64,000 nucleotides of DNA, from positions 7,708,639-7,772,638 of the forward strand of contig JAJLRJ010000006.1 in NCBI GenBank assembly GCA_024195265.1. Reading direction: 5' to 3'. Under the pieces are notes generated by a model that made no database searches, was not told the origin of the DNA, and saw nothing but the letters and a program-made list of their open reading frames with translations. A program made the translations under genes and the position numbers. Origin of the DNA: Dendrophyllia cribrosa (lineage: Eukaryota > Cnidaria > Anthozoa > Scleractinia > Dendrophylliidae). Position 1 is the stretch's first letter, and each line of letters opens with the position of its first letter. Shown one piece after another: positions 1 to 11,866 of this stretch.

Positions 1-418
1 AAGCAGTAACTAAATCAGCGTTTCAAAAGAGGCTGTTTGGAGCGTTTTCCCTCATTCTCGTACTTGGGATTACGTATACCTTGTGTAAAAGACGGATCAA
101 ATGAGGACGCGAATGACAACTGATATATGGTCGAACGGAAACAATTTTAATGCTTCAGCTCTGGGGAATGTCACGAGAGCTATGTAGATTTCATTTTGGC
201 TGCCCGAAGACAACAAAACCCCTGTTAGTGTTAGATTTAGAACTACAGTCTGTACTTGCTGTTGTTGTTGGGTTACACGGCGGCCGTTTTAAAAATTAAA
301 GACTTTGTACGGGGAAAAAACAACGTAGATTTCGAACACTTAATAAAGCGAAATTTAGGCATTAATGCAATAAAGTGATTCTATTGAACCCACCGCTGGT
401 GTATTCTTTTATCCTTTG

Positions 419-505
419 CGGTATTTCAAGCCGTTTCGGTTGCGAGCTTTGTCTGACCACTGTTATTCTGGTGACAAAACAACCCAAAACGGCTTGAAAT
501 ACCCC
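419..505. repeat. Short foldback (inverted repeat)
   Basis: Arms at about 419-440 (GGTATTTCAAGCCGTTT) and 486-505 (AAACGGCTTGAAATACC) are reverse complements around a 45-bp spacer. It is probably a small MITE fragment; no target duplication was found. The rest of 1-540 shows no gene. Confidence 0.6.
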
Positions 506-540
506 AAATGACAAAAGATGCTGACTGGATCTTCTCTAGA

Positions 541-592
541 TCAAACGTACACCAGCAGCATTTTCGTTCGCGGTCCTTTGCTTCTTATTTAC
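541..592. repeat. Penelope-like repeat tail fragment
   Basis: The sequence around GTACACCAGCAGCATTTTCG and GCGGTCCTTTGC recurs at 59625-59675. In related form it also appears at 16215-16260 (reverse) and 29478-29510, where it belongs to the ribozyme-bearing repeat family. This is a terminal fragment only. Confidence 0.55.
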
Positions 593-2004
593 ATATATAT
601 AACCCATCAAATATTTTCGCTTTCGTGCAATTGGTCGAACTGCGTAACGTAAAACTGAGAAATGTCAGATGAATTTTCCCAAGTGATATTCTCCAAATTA
701 CAAAATCACCAATGAAAAGAGTTTTGCTTTTGAAAATGAGGAGGGAATTACAATTCGGGGAAAAAGCGGTTCCAGAAAACGCCAAAAAGTCGAAGTTTTT
801 TGACAAAAGCATGCGAGCATGAAAAAGCACTTTAATAAACAAATATAACTGAAAATGAACGATTTGACTGAAAAAAGGACTTGTTGTGCCGGAATCATTT
901 CAACTAAAGCAGGAGTTACCAGCCTAGTAATCGCCGAAAATTATGAAGAAGAGACCTTGCGTTTGAAGGAGTTGGCTCTCACAAGTGGAAATAACTGTTA
1001 AGAAACTTAGAAGAAAAACAGATATATTCATTGTAGTCACTATCTGTCTTCTCATTGGCTAAGAGCCTAGCAGTTAATTCTGGAAATCAACTCACCCGTA
1101 GTACAGATTATTCAGAGGTGAGATGAAGAGATGAATGGCTTCTTGGATTCCCCAAGCACTCTTGAATTAGTCCTGTAAGTGTATGGCGAGATTGTGTGAA
1201 GAAAGTGTGGATGCCGAGACAGCAAGTATAAATACGATGGACAGTAAACAAGTGATTCCTTGTGGATAACTTCAAGCCGGCAGTTTTATTTTATTTATCA
1301 GTTGTGATACTCTTGTGGGCCTTTTTGTAGTCTTATAGTTTATTTTCTGGGCCTGGTACGGTTGTTGTGTCGTTCAATGTATACATTGATGTAACTGTTT
1401 TAATAAATGTACACTTGTGTCTGCTTATCCCCCACCGCATTCTGGTTGTCAGTAGTTTGGGTGCGGGGAATTCAAGAACTTTAATTATTTATTTTTTTGT
1501 GATAAAAATGAGCGATAACAAAATGTTTATCAAAAAGCAGTTAGTTTGGCTTTAAAAATATGCACGAATATTTCAGTGTCCTTGGACATTATCTGTCCCT
1601 CGAAGCTCGCAGTTTTCCTCGAGCTTCGCTCTTTGAAAACTGTTCGCTTCTCGGAACAGAAGGCCATAAGTAAAAAAGAAAAAAGAAAATCCGAAAAGCG
1701 AAATAGAAACAAACAGACAGTAGATAAATGATTTCGTACATAAAGGCTTGAAACTAGATAACTAAGGGCTTTTCGTACTCTGCAACTATAGACTGACACA
1801 GATCACAACGGTTTGAGACGTTTGACGACGAAAACTGAAATTATATAAAGTAGTATAAAAAAGACAGGCCAAACGTAACACGACTCCCAATAGTCGCAAT
1901 CAAATAAGACACGACACTTTGAGTCTTTACTATTTGTTCACTTTTTGAATTCGACAAACAGATATTTCAGTAATAAATCATTTCGCTTTACCTTTTTAAT
2001 AGAA
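593..2004. other. Intergenic, nothing recognised
   Basis: No coding frame here has a recognisable domain or splice context. Short frames at 585-842 and 1530-1799 (minus) are hydrophobic or low-complexity and have no homologue that I know. Confidence 0.5.
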
Positions 2005-2165
2005 CTTTGAATTCCGTGATGTCTTCTTATCGCCTAAGAACACCAGCGCACTCTCAGGAATTCAAAGAGAAGACTGAAACTGTACCAGTATCACCTTTTG
2101 ACTCCTGGTGTATTTTTGCGGAGTGCAGCCAGCTAGTACTGACGTTAATCGAATGGCAACACAAA
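2005..2165 (-). promoter_or_regulatory. Promoter/leader-like segment shared with 57367-57520
   Basis: On the minus strand this segment aligns over about 150 bp, at roughly 70% by eye, with 57367-57520. Shared parts include AGTGCGC, the CACGGAATTC/CACTGAATTC block and the AAAAGG-T-ATAC region. The 57-kb copy has a clear TATA box and splice donor. This copy has a weaker donor-like AAAAAG|GTAAAG and no good TATA box. It may be a decayed paralogous promoter or an uncatalogued repeat. Confidence 0.35.
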
Positions 2166-2314
2166 CGAAGGCTGTAAAAGGTAGCGAAAAGCACACGAAA
2201 GAAGTCGTTTTATCTTTTTTGCATTTTAAAGAATTAGACTACTAATTGTTTTGTTTAGAAGACTGAATCAGTATAACTTGGATCATGGAGATCAGTGTTT
2301 TCAAACTTTGTCCC

Positions 2315-2739
2315 CGGGGGGGTACTCAACAAAGTTTTGTACGGGGATGCTCCGCTCCGAGATCCAAACTCTTACCCTTTCATATACCGTTTTTGACAGA
2401 AAAGGTACCCCTTTCATATACCTTTCATTAAAAATGGTACCCCTTTCATATACCTTTCATTGAAAATGGTACCCCTTTCATATAGCCTTTACGTGCGTCT
2501 GTTTGATATATTTTGAAAGGTGCTTTTTATAATACTTAAATGGCAGTTTTCCCTACTCGTGTTTTCGCTACCATTTCCTATTCTTCGTGAAATCCCTATC
2601 CTTTCACATACTTCAACTCCCCTTTTATATACCTCCAGCCTAAAAAAAGGTACCCCTTTCGGGCGGAGCATCCCCGCATAGCCCATTATAGGAAGTACCC
2701 CCCCCCCCCACCCCCCCCCCCCCCCCTCTCCCCTCGGGA
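2315..2739. mobile_element. Poly-G/C-bounded MITE, family P1
   Basis: The element opens with CGGGGGGGTACTCAAC and closes with GGAAGTACCCCC followed by a long C run. It is flanked by the 10-bp direct repeat ACTTTGTCCC at 2305-2314 and 2740-2749. The interior has tandem copies of a word like GGTACCCCTTTCATATACC. The same family lies at 42867-43564 in reverse orientation and as a fragment at 46207-46372. No coding capacity is visible. Confidence 0.8.
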
Positions 2740-2749
2740 CTTTGTCCCG

Positions 2750-3135
2750 TCAAATTTAGTTTCTCTGAGTGATTTGATTACAGATGAAGAAGCACAGAAC
2801 ATTCCATCGGTTTTACTAAAAAGATAATCAGTTAAGATAATAAAACAAAGCTGAAAGAGAATCGGTTCACGCTTTGCCTCTGTCGAGTAATGAATGCACG
2901 CGGAAGGTTTCGAGAGCACGCGGAAAGTGTAAGTCTGCAAGTGAAAGTTAAGTTGTTCGAGGCGATATCCAAGAGCATCTCTAGCTTCAAGAGTGCTCTT
3001 CAAGCTTACTAAATGCAACGACAACTCGACAGATGCACTGTTAAAGCGAGACCTAATTTTCGTATAGCATAGTCAAACATAGAAATGCACGGATCTAAAT
3101 TAAATTGTATCTGTTAATTGAAATCCGGGATTAAC
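2750..3135. other. Intergenic, nothing recognised
   Basis: No gene, RNA or repeat could be supported here. Confidence 0.4.
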
Positions 3136-3453
3136 TTAGTTCGCAGTGACACGAACGGTACTTTCTTTGACAACTTTTTTCTTCTGAATTAAGTAGCGAA
3201 GAGAATTAACCTGTCTCCAAAAATCAACGCGGATTTTTCCGTTGACACAAATTTCAAATGTTGTAACATCTAAATAACGCTCCTGAAGAAGGCCGTAAGG
3301 GCCGCCGGCGGAAACGTAGAGCAAATTAAAGCTATCATAAGCCAAAATTGGAGTTGGTTTCTTGCCATTCATAATCGTAACTTGTTTAAAAAAACTGCAA
3401 GTCTCCACGATCGCTGCTAGTGATCCTACAGTTTTGCGCTTGATAGGAAACAT
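3136..3453 (-). CDS. Unassigned 105-aa open frame
   Basis: A 105-codon frame runs from ATG at 3453 to TAA at 3136 (minus). The start context AACAATGTTT is acceptable. The composition is protein-like rather than low-complexity: mixed hydrophobic and charged residues, with PILAYDSFNLLYVSAGG in the middle and a Lys-rich QKKKVVKES stretch near the C-terminus. There is no signal peptide, no predicted membrane segment and no motif I recognise. It could be a single-exon gene, an internal exon, a transposon relic or chance. No neighbouring exon, promoter or polyadenylation signal could be linked to it. Confidence 0.3.
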   Translation of the reverse strand: MFPIKRKTVGSLAAIVETCSFFKQVTIMNGKKPTPILAYDSFNLLYVSAGGPYGLLQERYLDVTTFEICVNGKIRVDFWRQVNSLRYLIQKKKVVKESTVRVTAN

Positions 3454-4739
3454 TGTTTGAGAGACCCATCACACAAGCCATGAAACGTATATATACTAAC
3501 CTTGCGATCGGGACTAGCATTCCATTCAGAGAGGAAGTATAGCAATACGGTACGCCTACAACGTAGTTGCTTTTTTGCTGCATGAAACCACAGGTTAAGC
3601 TCCTTTGTATGGGCCATCTGGTTAGTGTGCGACATTAACCTTTTAGACCATTGTAAACATTGGTAAATAAAGACGTTATTAACAAAATCTCAGCCTTGTA
3701 CATTTTTATCACGTTCTTCAAATTCTGGATAATGTCAGCCTCATAACACTAAGAACCTTTTTTTGTTATTATTTGTTTTTTTTTTTATATAAGAACGTTA
3801 AGGCTGGGATTGGACTAAATTTTAAGAACTTGCTGAGAAAGTTACACAGGATGAGATTATTTTATTCTCTTATTTTTTCTGTTAGAGTTACAGTTATAAT
3901 AATTTGGTCAGGTAAAATGTACAATCCAGCTGAGCCCAAAATGCTTGTGTATGAATACTTTGCAACGTTGCAGGTCGTTTTCCATTGTCAAAATAGCAAA
4001 TTGTTATAACAATTAGGACTTGGAAGAACTTGGTCCATTTTTCGTTCGTTAATTTCATACACAATCTTGATTTACTGAAATACAAAACAGTCAATTTATC
4101 TTAAGAACAACGAAAGAACGTTTTTAGGCTCAAATAGCCAAAACAAAACAAAAAACGTTCATCCCATCTCAGCCTCAAATCAAGACACGAAATGACAGGA
4201 AATGCATATCATAGCTAATTTTAAGTTTAAAACGTTAAGTGAAGGTCAGGTCTCCGAGAAAGTCTTCAATCAATTCTTCTCACGTAACTTTTGCCCTGAC
4301 GTGATGTGTACACGACATGTTTTTTATCTAATGACGGAACTTTTTATTTGAAATCCACCAGGCTTAATTTAGAAAATCACGCGAAATTGAAATTTCAATG
4401 CTTCCAAAAAAGCCCGAAACAGGCCCGAAAAGAACTACAGAAACAGGGCGGTAATGTTAGGGTTAGGGGAGTTATGCGGGAGGGGGGGGGGGGGGGGGGG
4501 GAGATAATTTTGTTTTATCAATTGGGTTGATAAGGTAAATTCGAATCGCAAAAGCAATGCAGAATTACGAAGCTTGAGTTTCTCCTGAGCTAAAGCACTT
4601 CGTCCGATGCGAAGGTTGAGTTTGGCAACGTACGCTGCGTTATTGGGTCACGTGGAAAAAATCGTGAGTTATGTGTTGTGAAGATTAATTGGAATGTAAA
4701 TTGGGTTGTCAGTAAACCGCATCCAGACCCTCTAAACTA
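3454..4739. other. Intergenic with a G-run
   Basis: A run of about 20 G begins near 4482. The part at 4190-4275 (AGGAAATGCATATCAT, then TCTCCGAGAAAGT) resembles 42165-42230, so it is a dispersed repeat. No gene is supported. Confidence 0.45.
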
Positions 4740-4922
4740 TAGCCTGCGAGCGCGCAGGCTCACTTGTTTGGGGTATCGCGCGAGTATCTTGGCGGCGAAG
4801 CCGGCGAGAAGAATGGGGCGAGGAAAAGTGACCTTCTCGCCAGCTTCGCCGGGTCGCTTTGGTGGCTTCGCCGCCAAGATACTCGCGCGATATTACAAAC
4901 AAGTGAGCCTGCTCGCAGGCTA
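4740..4922. mobile_element. MULE-like foldback MITE with 9-bp target duplication
   Basis: The 183-bp element is almost entirely a hairpin. TAGCCTGCGAG at the left pairs with CTCGCAGGCTA at the right, and the arms continue through CTCACTTGTTTG and CGCGCGAGTATCTTGGCGGC. It is flanked by perfect 9-bp direct repeats TCTAAACTA at 4731-4739 and 4923-4931, the length typical of Mutator-like elements. It has no coding capacity. Confidence 0.8.
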
Positions 4923-4931
4923 TCTAAACTA

Positions 4932-5937
4932 TAAACGGCTTTTCTTTAATACCCGAGAAGTCACAGAAAACTATGAATTATAGTTTCACAAGGCATGCAA
5001 AGAATAAACAGACTTCTCCATAATGTCTTAGCTTGAAGTCAACGCACAAAATTCACAGCAATAACATGTTGAGAATTGCCGGATCTGGTCTTCCAATTCT
5101 AGATCAGTACTATGAAGAATGAGCTGCGCACGAGCTCTTGGTCAAGCGAAAGACGAAGGGCTAGCACCAGAAACGTCAGGTTTTGAATATTTTGGCAGCT
5201 GTTTATCTTTAGTAACAACGAACTATCTCAATCGCTTAAGCCCCAGTTTATGATTCGTCTAATCAGTCACTACCTGTACAAACTTATACTGTTATATGGA
5301 TAAAGGAAGTAATCACCAAAGATAAGATTGGCTTGATCTTTAAATAATTTCTTCCAACTAGAATCATTAAAAATATATAGAGCTGTGAATGAGAATTTTT
5401 ATGTTGATGATCAATGCATACCATCCTGTGTTTGCGTGCGCGTGGTGAAAATTGCTTTCAAATAGCTGCGTCGATTATAAAATGTTAATCTTCAAATTTG
5501 TGTGGTTGCCTCTTCTAGACAACATCTCTCCTGGTACTTTGGGTGGGTCACTTAATTAAGGCTGGTTGTCATAATCGGAGTCGTACGGAGAGCATACGAA
5601 TCGGAGTTACAAGAATCAGAAGGTTGCCATTTTCTTTCGATTGTGCTTTGTAATGATCCTTTAATGGTCGACTAAACTAATAACTACAGATACAAACAAT
5701 AACCTCCAACCGCCTAACTGTCCACCATGTGCTCGCTAATATATGCACACAAAGCATGCCGGGAAATGATAATTATATGGCTATCACATGCTTTTGACTC
5801 CGTCGCTAACGATCCTGTTGTGAAAACGAGACTGACTAGATTGTCGGTGTCGCAAGCAGAAGTGGAAGAACAAACCAATCAAAATACCCATTCCTAGGCC
5901 ATCCGAGTACAGATTTCTATTTAAGACTCTGGCAATT
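4932..5937. other. Intergenic with a decayed ribozyme-type repeat
   Basis: At about 5149-5178 the plus strand reads GACGAAGGGC, a short loop, then AGAAACGTCAGG. This is the pattern of the Penelope-type hammerhead repeats at 45.68 kb. The two residues before GACGA are AA instead of CU, so the core is broken. Nothing else is recognised. Confidence 0.4.
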
Positions 5938-6295
5938 AAGTTTTCACTAGATCTTCAATCAAGTTTTCACTAGATCTTCAATCAAGTTTTCACTAGATCT
6001 TCAATCAAGTTTTCACTGGATCTTCAATCAAGTTTTCACTAGATCTTCAATCAAGTTTTCACTAGATCTTCAATCAAGTTTTCACTAGATCTTCAATCAA
6101 GTTTTCACTAGATCTTCAATCAAGTTTTCACTAGATCTTCAATCAAGTTTTCACTAGATCTTCAATCAAGTTTTCACTAGATCTTCAATCAAGTTTTCAC
6201 TAGATCTTCAATCAAGTTTTCACTGGATCTTCAATCAAGTTTTCACTAGATCTTCAATCAAGTTTTCACTAGATCTTCAATCAAGTTTTCACTAG
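5938..6295. repeat. 23-bp minisatellite, about 15-16 copies
   Basis: A 23-bp unit containing TTTTCACTAGATCTTC is repeated head to tail about 15.5 times with almost no divergence. Two units carry CTGGATCT in place of CTAGATCT. Near-identity implies recent expansion or gene-conversion-like homogenisation. Confidence 0.95.
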
Positions 6296-7796
6296 GACAA
6301 TGTCACGGATTCGCGTGCGCGGACCAGGCAAACTTCAAATATCCTCCAAATATCCTTTTCCGTCCCGATACGTTTTAAATATCTTTTTTTCGTCCCTTAA
6401 AGCGACGGAATCATACGCGTAATCGTTAACTCTGCGTAACGTTTACATTTCTGACTACGGAAAGTGAAGCAGCCTTTACGAGACGCCTTTTTTCTATAAT
6501 CATGCGCGCAAATTAATTTTTTTTTTATTGCAATAAGTCATCGTCACACAACCTTATTATAGAGCACATGTGGTTCTCAGTAGGTTAGATGAACGAGCAA
6601 CAACTAACGGTTTTCTTTATTTACATGTAGAGGCTGACTGAAATTCAGAAAGCCAAATATTATGTAAAAAACATGCAGCACAAATACTAATTGGTATTTT
6701 GTGATATTTTTGCTATTTCTGTACAGTTATTTATTTATTCATTTTATTTTATTTTATACGTGTATATTTCTTCTGTAATCCTTACTTCTATTTAAGGTGT
6801 GTACATTAAACTTTAGTTAATTCAAGTAAAGCCACTTTTCTGACTCGCGTCTATATTATTTTTAACTAATAAATGATGGTCACCCAACTAGTTTAGCTTT
6901 TTAGTTATTTGGGGTAACCAGCTATATATATTATATACTCCAGCTCTGTAATTTGCAGTACAAATAATTGTTGTTGTTGTTGTTTATGACAAACAAGGCA
7001 GTAAATCATAGCCTCTGTAAATGTAAACATACCATTACTTTAAGGTGGCTCGATATAGTTTTTTTGGCGCGCGCAGATTGGGTTCTAATTTACCCGCGGG
7101 ACTTTTATAAATTTGAGTCATGCAAGAAAAAAGATAAACAAACATGGCCGCAGCACTCCTGTCGCGATTTTATTTTTGCGCCGGCCTGGTAGACTGTGTT
7201 TTTCGCGTGTATGGAAGCTAGGTTTACATTCTTCTTTCTTTGGTGGTAATGTGTTTTACCGAGAAAAAGAAAACAGGGCGTTAAAGTTCCCTGACAAGAA
7301 TGTAGTAAAGAATGGTTTCGCGATCGACAACTCAGCCCCGCATCGACGCAATTTTCCTCTAAATACGGGAGAGTTTATTTTGGGTTGTTTTTAGGGGCAG
7401 TGTATTGTCTTAATCTAGCCTCTAAGAGTAATGCAAAATGTGTTGGGAAATACAGTTCATCTTATAATAAGAACAAACAGCAACAGAGCGTGTGCGCGAC
7501 GAAGTTCCCACCCACTGCATGACATTTGCGGTCGATTCTCGTCATCAATTGGATAAGAAAATGCACAAAAAAGGGTTATGCAGCTACGAACCACCAGCGG
7601 AAACCATCACTTGGAGGAATTGATATGAAGAACGCCTGGCTAATCGTGAAGGCTAACACAATACTTTAAAACATATTATCGTGGAATAGTATACTTCCGA
7701 AAGTTTCCTTTAGGGGAAACTTCCATATTGTTCTAACAAAATGACTGGAAATTGTTCGAAATAAAGTCAATTTCAAATAAGGAAAAATCGGAGTGT
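6296..7796. other. Intergenic, nothing firmly recognised
   Basis: The stretch 7043-7110 (GGTGGCTCGATATAG...) looks like a dispersed repeat terminus. An ATG in good context at 7143 (AACATGGCCGCAGC) opens only about 25 codons. No gene is supported. Confidence 0.4.
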
Positions 7797-7955
7797 ATAA
7801 AAAATTTCCCGCGCGTCGCCATTTTGAATTTGTATGACTTCATGTGCTTGCCGCTATTATCAAGAATCGACGTTCATCTGTCAGAAAACAACTCCGAAAC
7901 AGTATGACGTCATATCAGTATTTCAAAATAGCGGCGCGGGAAATTTAAAAGCGAA
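7797..7955. repeat. Foldback MITE
   Basis: AAATTTCCCGCGCGTCGCCATTTTG at about 7802-7826 is mirrored near 7923-7951 by CAAAATAGCGGCGCGGGAAATTT. Paired GACTTCAT/ATGACGTCAT blocks lie inside. It is a short inverted-repeat element with no coding capacity. Confidence 0.65.
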
Positions 7956-8030
7956 AATAGGCGACATTGATATATACTAACGAGAAGTCCAAGGACTACT
8001 GCAAAGCTGAATACAACGAGTAAATATATT

Positions 8031-8076
8031 TAAAACAATATTTCGGCTGGCCAGACCAGCCTTCTTCAGGTTATAA
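8031..8076 (-). ncRNA. Hammerhead-ribozyme-like motif in a Penelope-type repeat
   Basis: On the minus strand the order is CTGAAGA, then GGCTGG-loop-CCAGCC, then GAAA, then TATT. This matches the hammerhead plan CUGANGA, stem II, GAAA, stem III, UH. Stem III would be the palindrome AUAU. Stem I is short: AAC pairs with GUU, then a mismatch and three further pairs. One extra A lies between CUGAAGA and stem II, so activity is uncertain. The copy at 10219-10259 is closely related. Confidence 0.5.
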
Positions 8077-8602
8077 GATGTTACTAAATTATAAAATGAA
8101 AATACAACATTATATAAAGGAGAATGTCGCAATACATATTTAAAAAAAGGAGGGGCGGAAATGACCTACAAGATAATAAAGATAAGGCTAGTATACGTAA
8201 ACTACAATTCATCACGTTTGTTCAATCCATTTTTTGAACCACTAAAAATCATATTTCCACTTGTTTTTAAAGAAATAGAATTGAGACTTCATTTCCAACA
8301 ATTCAACGTCAATTTGTCATAACAGTGGTGGTTCCCTTTAATGACGACTTTTAAAGCCAAACTTTGCAAGTCAGGCCAAAGTCAAAATGGCGGTCCGCCA
8401 AAACTCCCGTGGTGCGTTGCACAAAATACAGACAAACACGCTCAACTGATAAGCAAACAGTATATACCCACGGCCCTTGCAGGCAACAAAGCTGGCACAC
8501 TTCCGTAAGTTTAGTTAGCAATATGAACCGTAGTTTTTAGTTTTTCATATCCTTTGCTTAACATGTTCAAAGTAAACTTTCAATGTATTTCGTCTGAAGC
8601 AG
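8077..8602. other. Repeat flank and intergenic DNA
   Basis: The words CAAGATGTTACTAAAT and TCATCACGTTTGTTCA are shared between 8075-8225 and 10258-10585. This shows that both belong to one repeat family attached to the ribozyme-like motifs. No gene is supported. Confidence 0.5.
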
Positions 8603-11600
8603 TTAGTCCAGGACGATACTTGAACCTCCAGTGAGTACTGTAGGTGTCGGTTTTGTCTTCCTTTGTGACCTAACGAAAACAAAAGGAACCAGCACGCAAT
8701 TCACAAATGAACACATGCTTAAGTATTCACCTACGTAGTAAAAGTTCAAAGCATTTTGTTGCCAGTATGCTTTCAAACAGTGATACATATCTTCTTTCAA
8801 GAAGTGTTACCTGAGTTCTTTTGCATTTCATGATAAATTGAGTAACCATATAACCAAAAATGGTTTTCAATATGATCCATTTTAAAGTGTTGTTTGAACT
8901 TTCTGAATGGGTTAAATCTACTTATTGTTTTGAGGTTAAAATAACATTTTTTAACCCATTTGTTTTTTGTTTAAAATAGCAAATCTGATGCAAATGGTCG
9001 TCTGCCACCCCGGAACACTTCAATAAAAGAGCCCTCAGCCACCGGGTTAGTAGAAATGATTCCCCCCCCCCCCCCCCCCCCAACTCGGACAATGATGTTT
9101 GGAGGAAACTACAATTGTAGTTTTTAGCGCAGAAATCAACCTTGTGATAGGGGGGCGGGGGGAGGGGGGATTTAGCAAAAAGTACTTGTCTTGAGGAATG
9201 CGATAATGCTACAACACCTCATTATCCAATATTTCCGCTCTATTATCTGTCAAGTAGATTTAAGTGGTCGCTTACGGGAGGTTAAAAACAAAAGAAAATT
9301 TCAAACTTTTAGCTCTAAAAGTGGTCGCGGTCGCTTACGAGAGGTGGTCGCTTACAAGAGGTTCCAAATATAGTGATTTGACTTGGAAACTTTGGGTATT
9401 TTGGAAAACTGGTCGCTGAGGAGAGGTGGTCGCTTACGAGAGGTGGTCGCAACCTGACGTCGACTGTATTTACATCACAATGTAATATGACACTGGTTTT
9501 GGCCGCGCACAAATCGGAGCCACTTTTTAGCGCCAACAACCTAACTTTGAGACCATAAAAAAAGCGTTTCGCATCGTCTCTAACACTTTAAACCTTTTAT
9601 TCCAAGGTCTAAAAAGATGAAACTTTCGATATACCAAAAAATAAATTACATTTCATAAACACTTTAAGTGCTACTGTTCCGAAACTGCTTGATATGAAAA
9701 GCGTCACTCTATACAAGTTAACATATGTAAATGAAAAATAACAAAAAGGAATGTTATCGTTTGTCACTCACAGAGGATAGAGGCGAAAAAATAGTAAGAA
9801 ATAATAAGATATATATTTATTTCTGACTGAGCTTTGACTGTATATAGAGTGCTCGTTACATAAATAAGGGAGAGCTAATTTAGTATAATGAGCAAGTTGT
9901 CACCAAACGGAAATCAAGACGTTAAAGTTGTTGAAACGTTGCACGTGAGTTCTGTTGTGCGTAAACTGACGACTTGCGTCTAATCTTTCGATATCATTTT
10001 ATTAGCTTCGTGTATACAGCAGCCGTTTGCAAAAATTTTAAGCCCCCCAAAATATATCATTATATCCAGGCATTGTTTGAGGTAACTGGTTAAATGGCAA
10101 GAAACCGTACACGAGAATCCCGCTGCTTGTACGCTGGATCCTTGAGGATCTGCTTCAGCAAAAAATAATTGAATATAAAACTTAAAAGCAAAGCTGAAAG
10201 CAGCGTATATTTTGTTGAGTACAATATTTCAGCTGGCCAGACCAGCCTTCTTCAGGTACAAGATGTTACTAAATAAACTAGCAGTAATCACAGATTATGG
10301 AGACGCGTTCGAAAGAATTTCCGGCGGAAATGAACCCCTGAAAAAAACCAATAGGGGCAGCCATTTGGATGACCGTCTACCAAAAAATCTCAAATTTTAC
10401 TGCACATAAACCACAGGACAACCAACACGAAATTAGGATTGCGTTCTTCGAACGCGACAATACTCATTTGTTATACGATGTTATATACATGGAGAATTTC
10501 GCGATATAGAAGAATTAAGTAACCAGGATGTGATGAAATCGGAAACTAAAACGAAAAAGTATTACATTTCATCACGTTTGTTCATGCCGTGTGGCTCTAA
10601 AGTATTACCTTTATAGATAAGATATGATTCTCTGGCTTTACGTATCGAGTCACGGGAAGTGTAAATAGTTTCTAAAGGAATTAGTTGCATGTCGGAGTTA
10701 GAATTGTTTGAGGGCATTGATCCGGAAACTTTCAGCGAGTTCCATTTTGCTGTCAGTAATGTATAGAACAGGCTTGCGCTGGAGTATAATTTAGTACATT
10801 TATATTAACTACGTAGATATTTGCGGGGTTAACCCTATCCAGACCGGGCTTTTTTTGACCGTCTGGGACCGGGGGGGGGGGGGGGGTCCAGAAGCCCCCC
10901 CTATGTAACTTTGAAACCGCTTATGCTATGGCCACCAAATTTACACAGGATAATGTTGTCATGAATTCTAGTAACTACAGATACTTTGGCGTCATAATGA
11001 CGTAACGTGACGTCATTATGACGTCATATAGTCGATTTTATTGGCTAAAACAGTCTTTCATCAATATTTTCTCAATTCTGAACATTCTGCTATGGTAACA
11101 GCGTGTGACGTCATAGAAGTGATGTGTACATGTTCTTAAAAGCTGGAACAGTTATCTTTGCAAATTATGGCTTTTCATGTACGTAATGAATTAAAAAAAA
11201 GCTTTCTCAAGTGAAAAGGACATTTTTATGATATTTTAACAATAAATGTTTAGAGATAATGGAATTACACAGACACGTAATGTACTAGAAATAAATTCTT
11301 GGATCCGCCATCTTGGATCCGCCATCTTGAATTAGTCCAAACGTGTTTATTTTGGTAAAAAACACCGAAAAATAAAGCAAATGGACTGCTAAAGCTTAGT
11401 TTATTGTGGGCAAATGTTTTACAATCCAAATATGAACCAATAATAATATTATAGAGAGAAACGACCTTTAGTAAAACTTCGATCCGCCATCCTGGATTTT
11501 GACATTTCATATTCCACATTTTCCTAAAATTACCGTTAATTAACCTTAATTAATAAACAATTATACATAATTTGATCAATTATCGCTAAATTAAGTGGAA

Positions 11601-11835
11601 AATAGTAATTCAATAAGAAATCTTTGAAATAATCTTGATTAAAGCGAAAAATGCTAATTTTGTAAAACATAGGTGTCAAAAAGCGGTTGCTATGGAAACG
11701 TCAATGTCGGTGGACAAAGGACGCTAACGTGAAAATGTTCCCAGATAAATTTTAGGAAAAGTCACCAAATTTGGTGGTCATTGCATCGACCGTTTTGAAA
11801 CGACACAACTTCAAAGTTCGAGCGGGCTCCAAAAG

Positions 11836-11866
<31 letters not shown>

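Noticed and set aside
4453..4475. Telomere-like GTTAGGGTTAGGGG
   Set aside because: Only two units, next to a G-run; a similar pair at 48764 is also isolated. Not an array.
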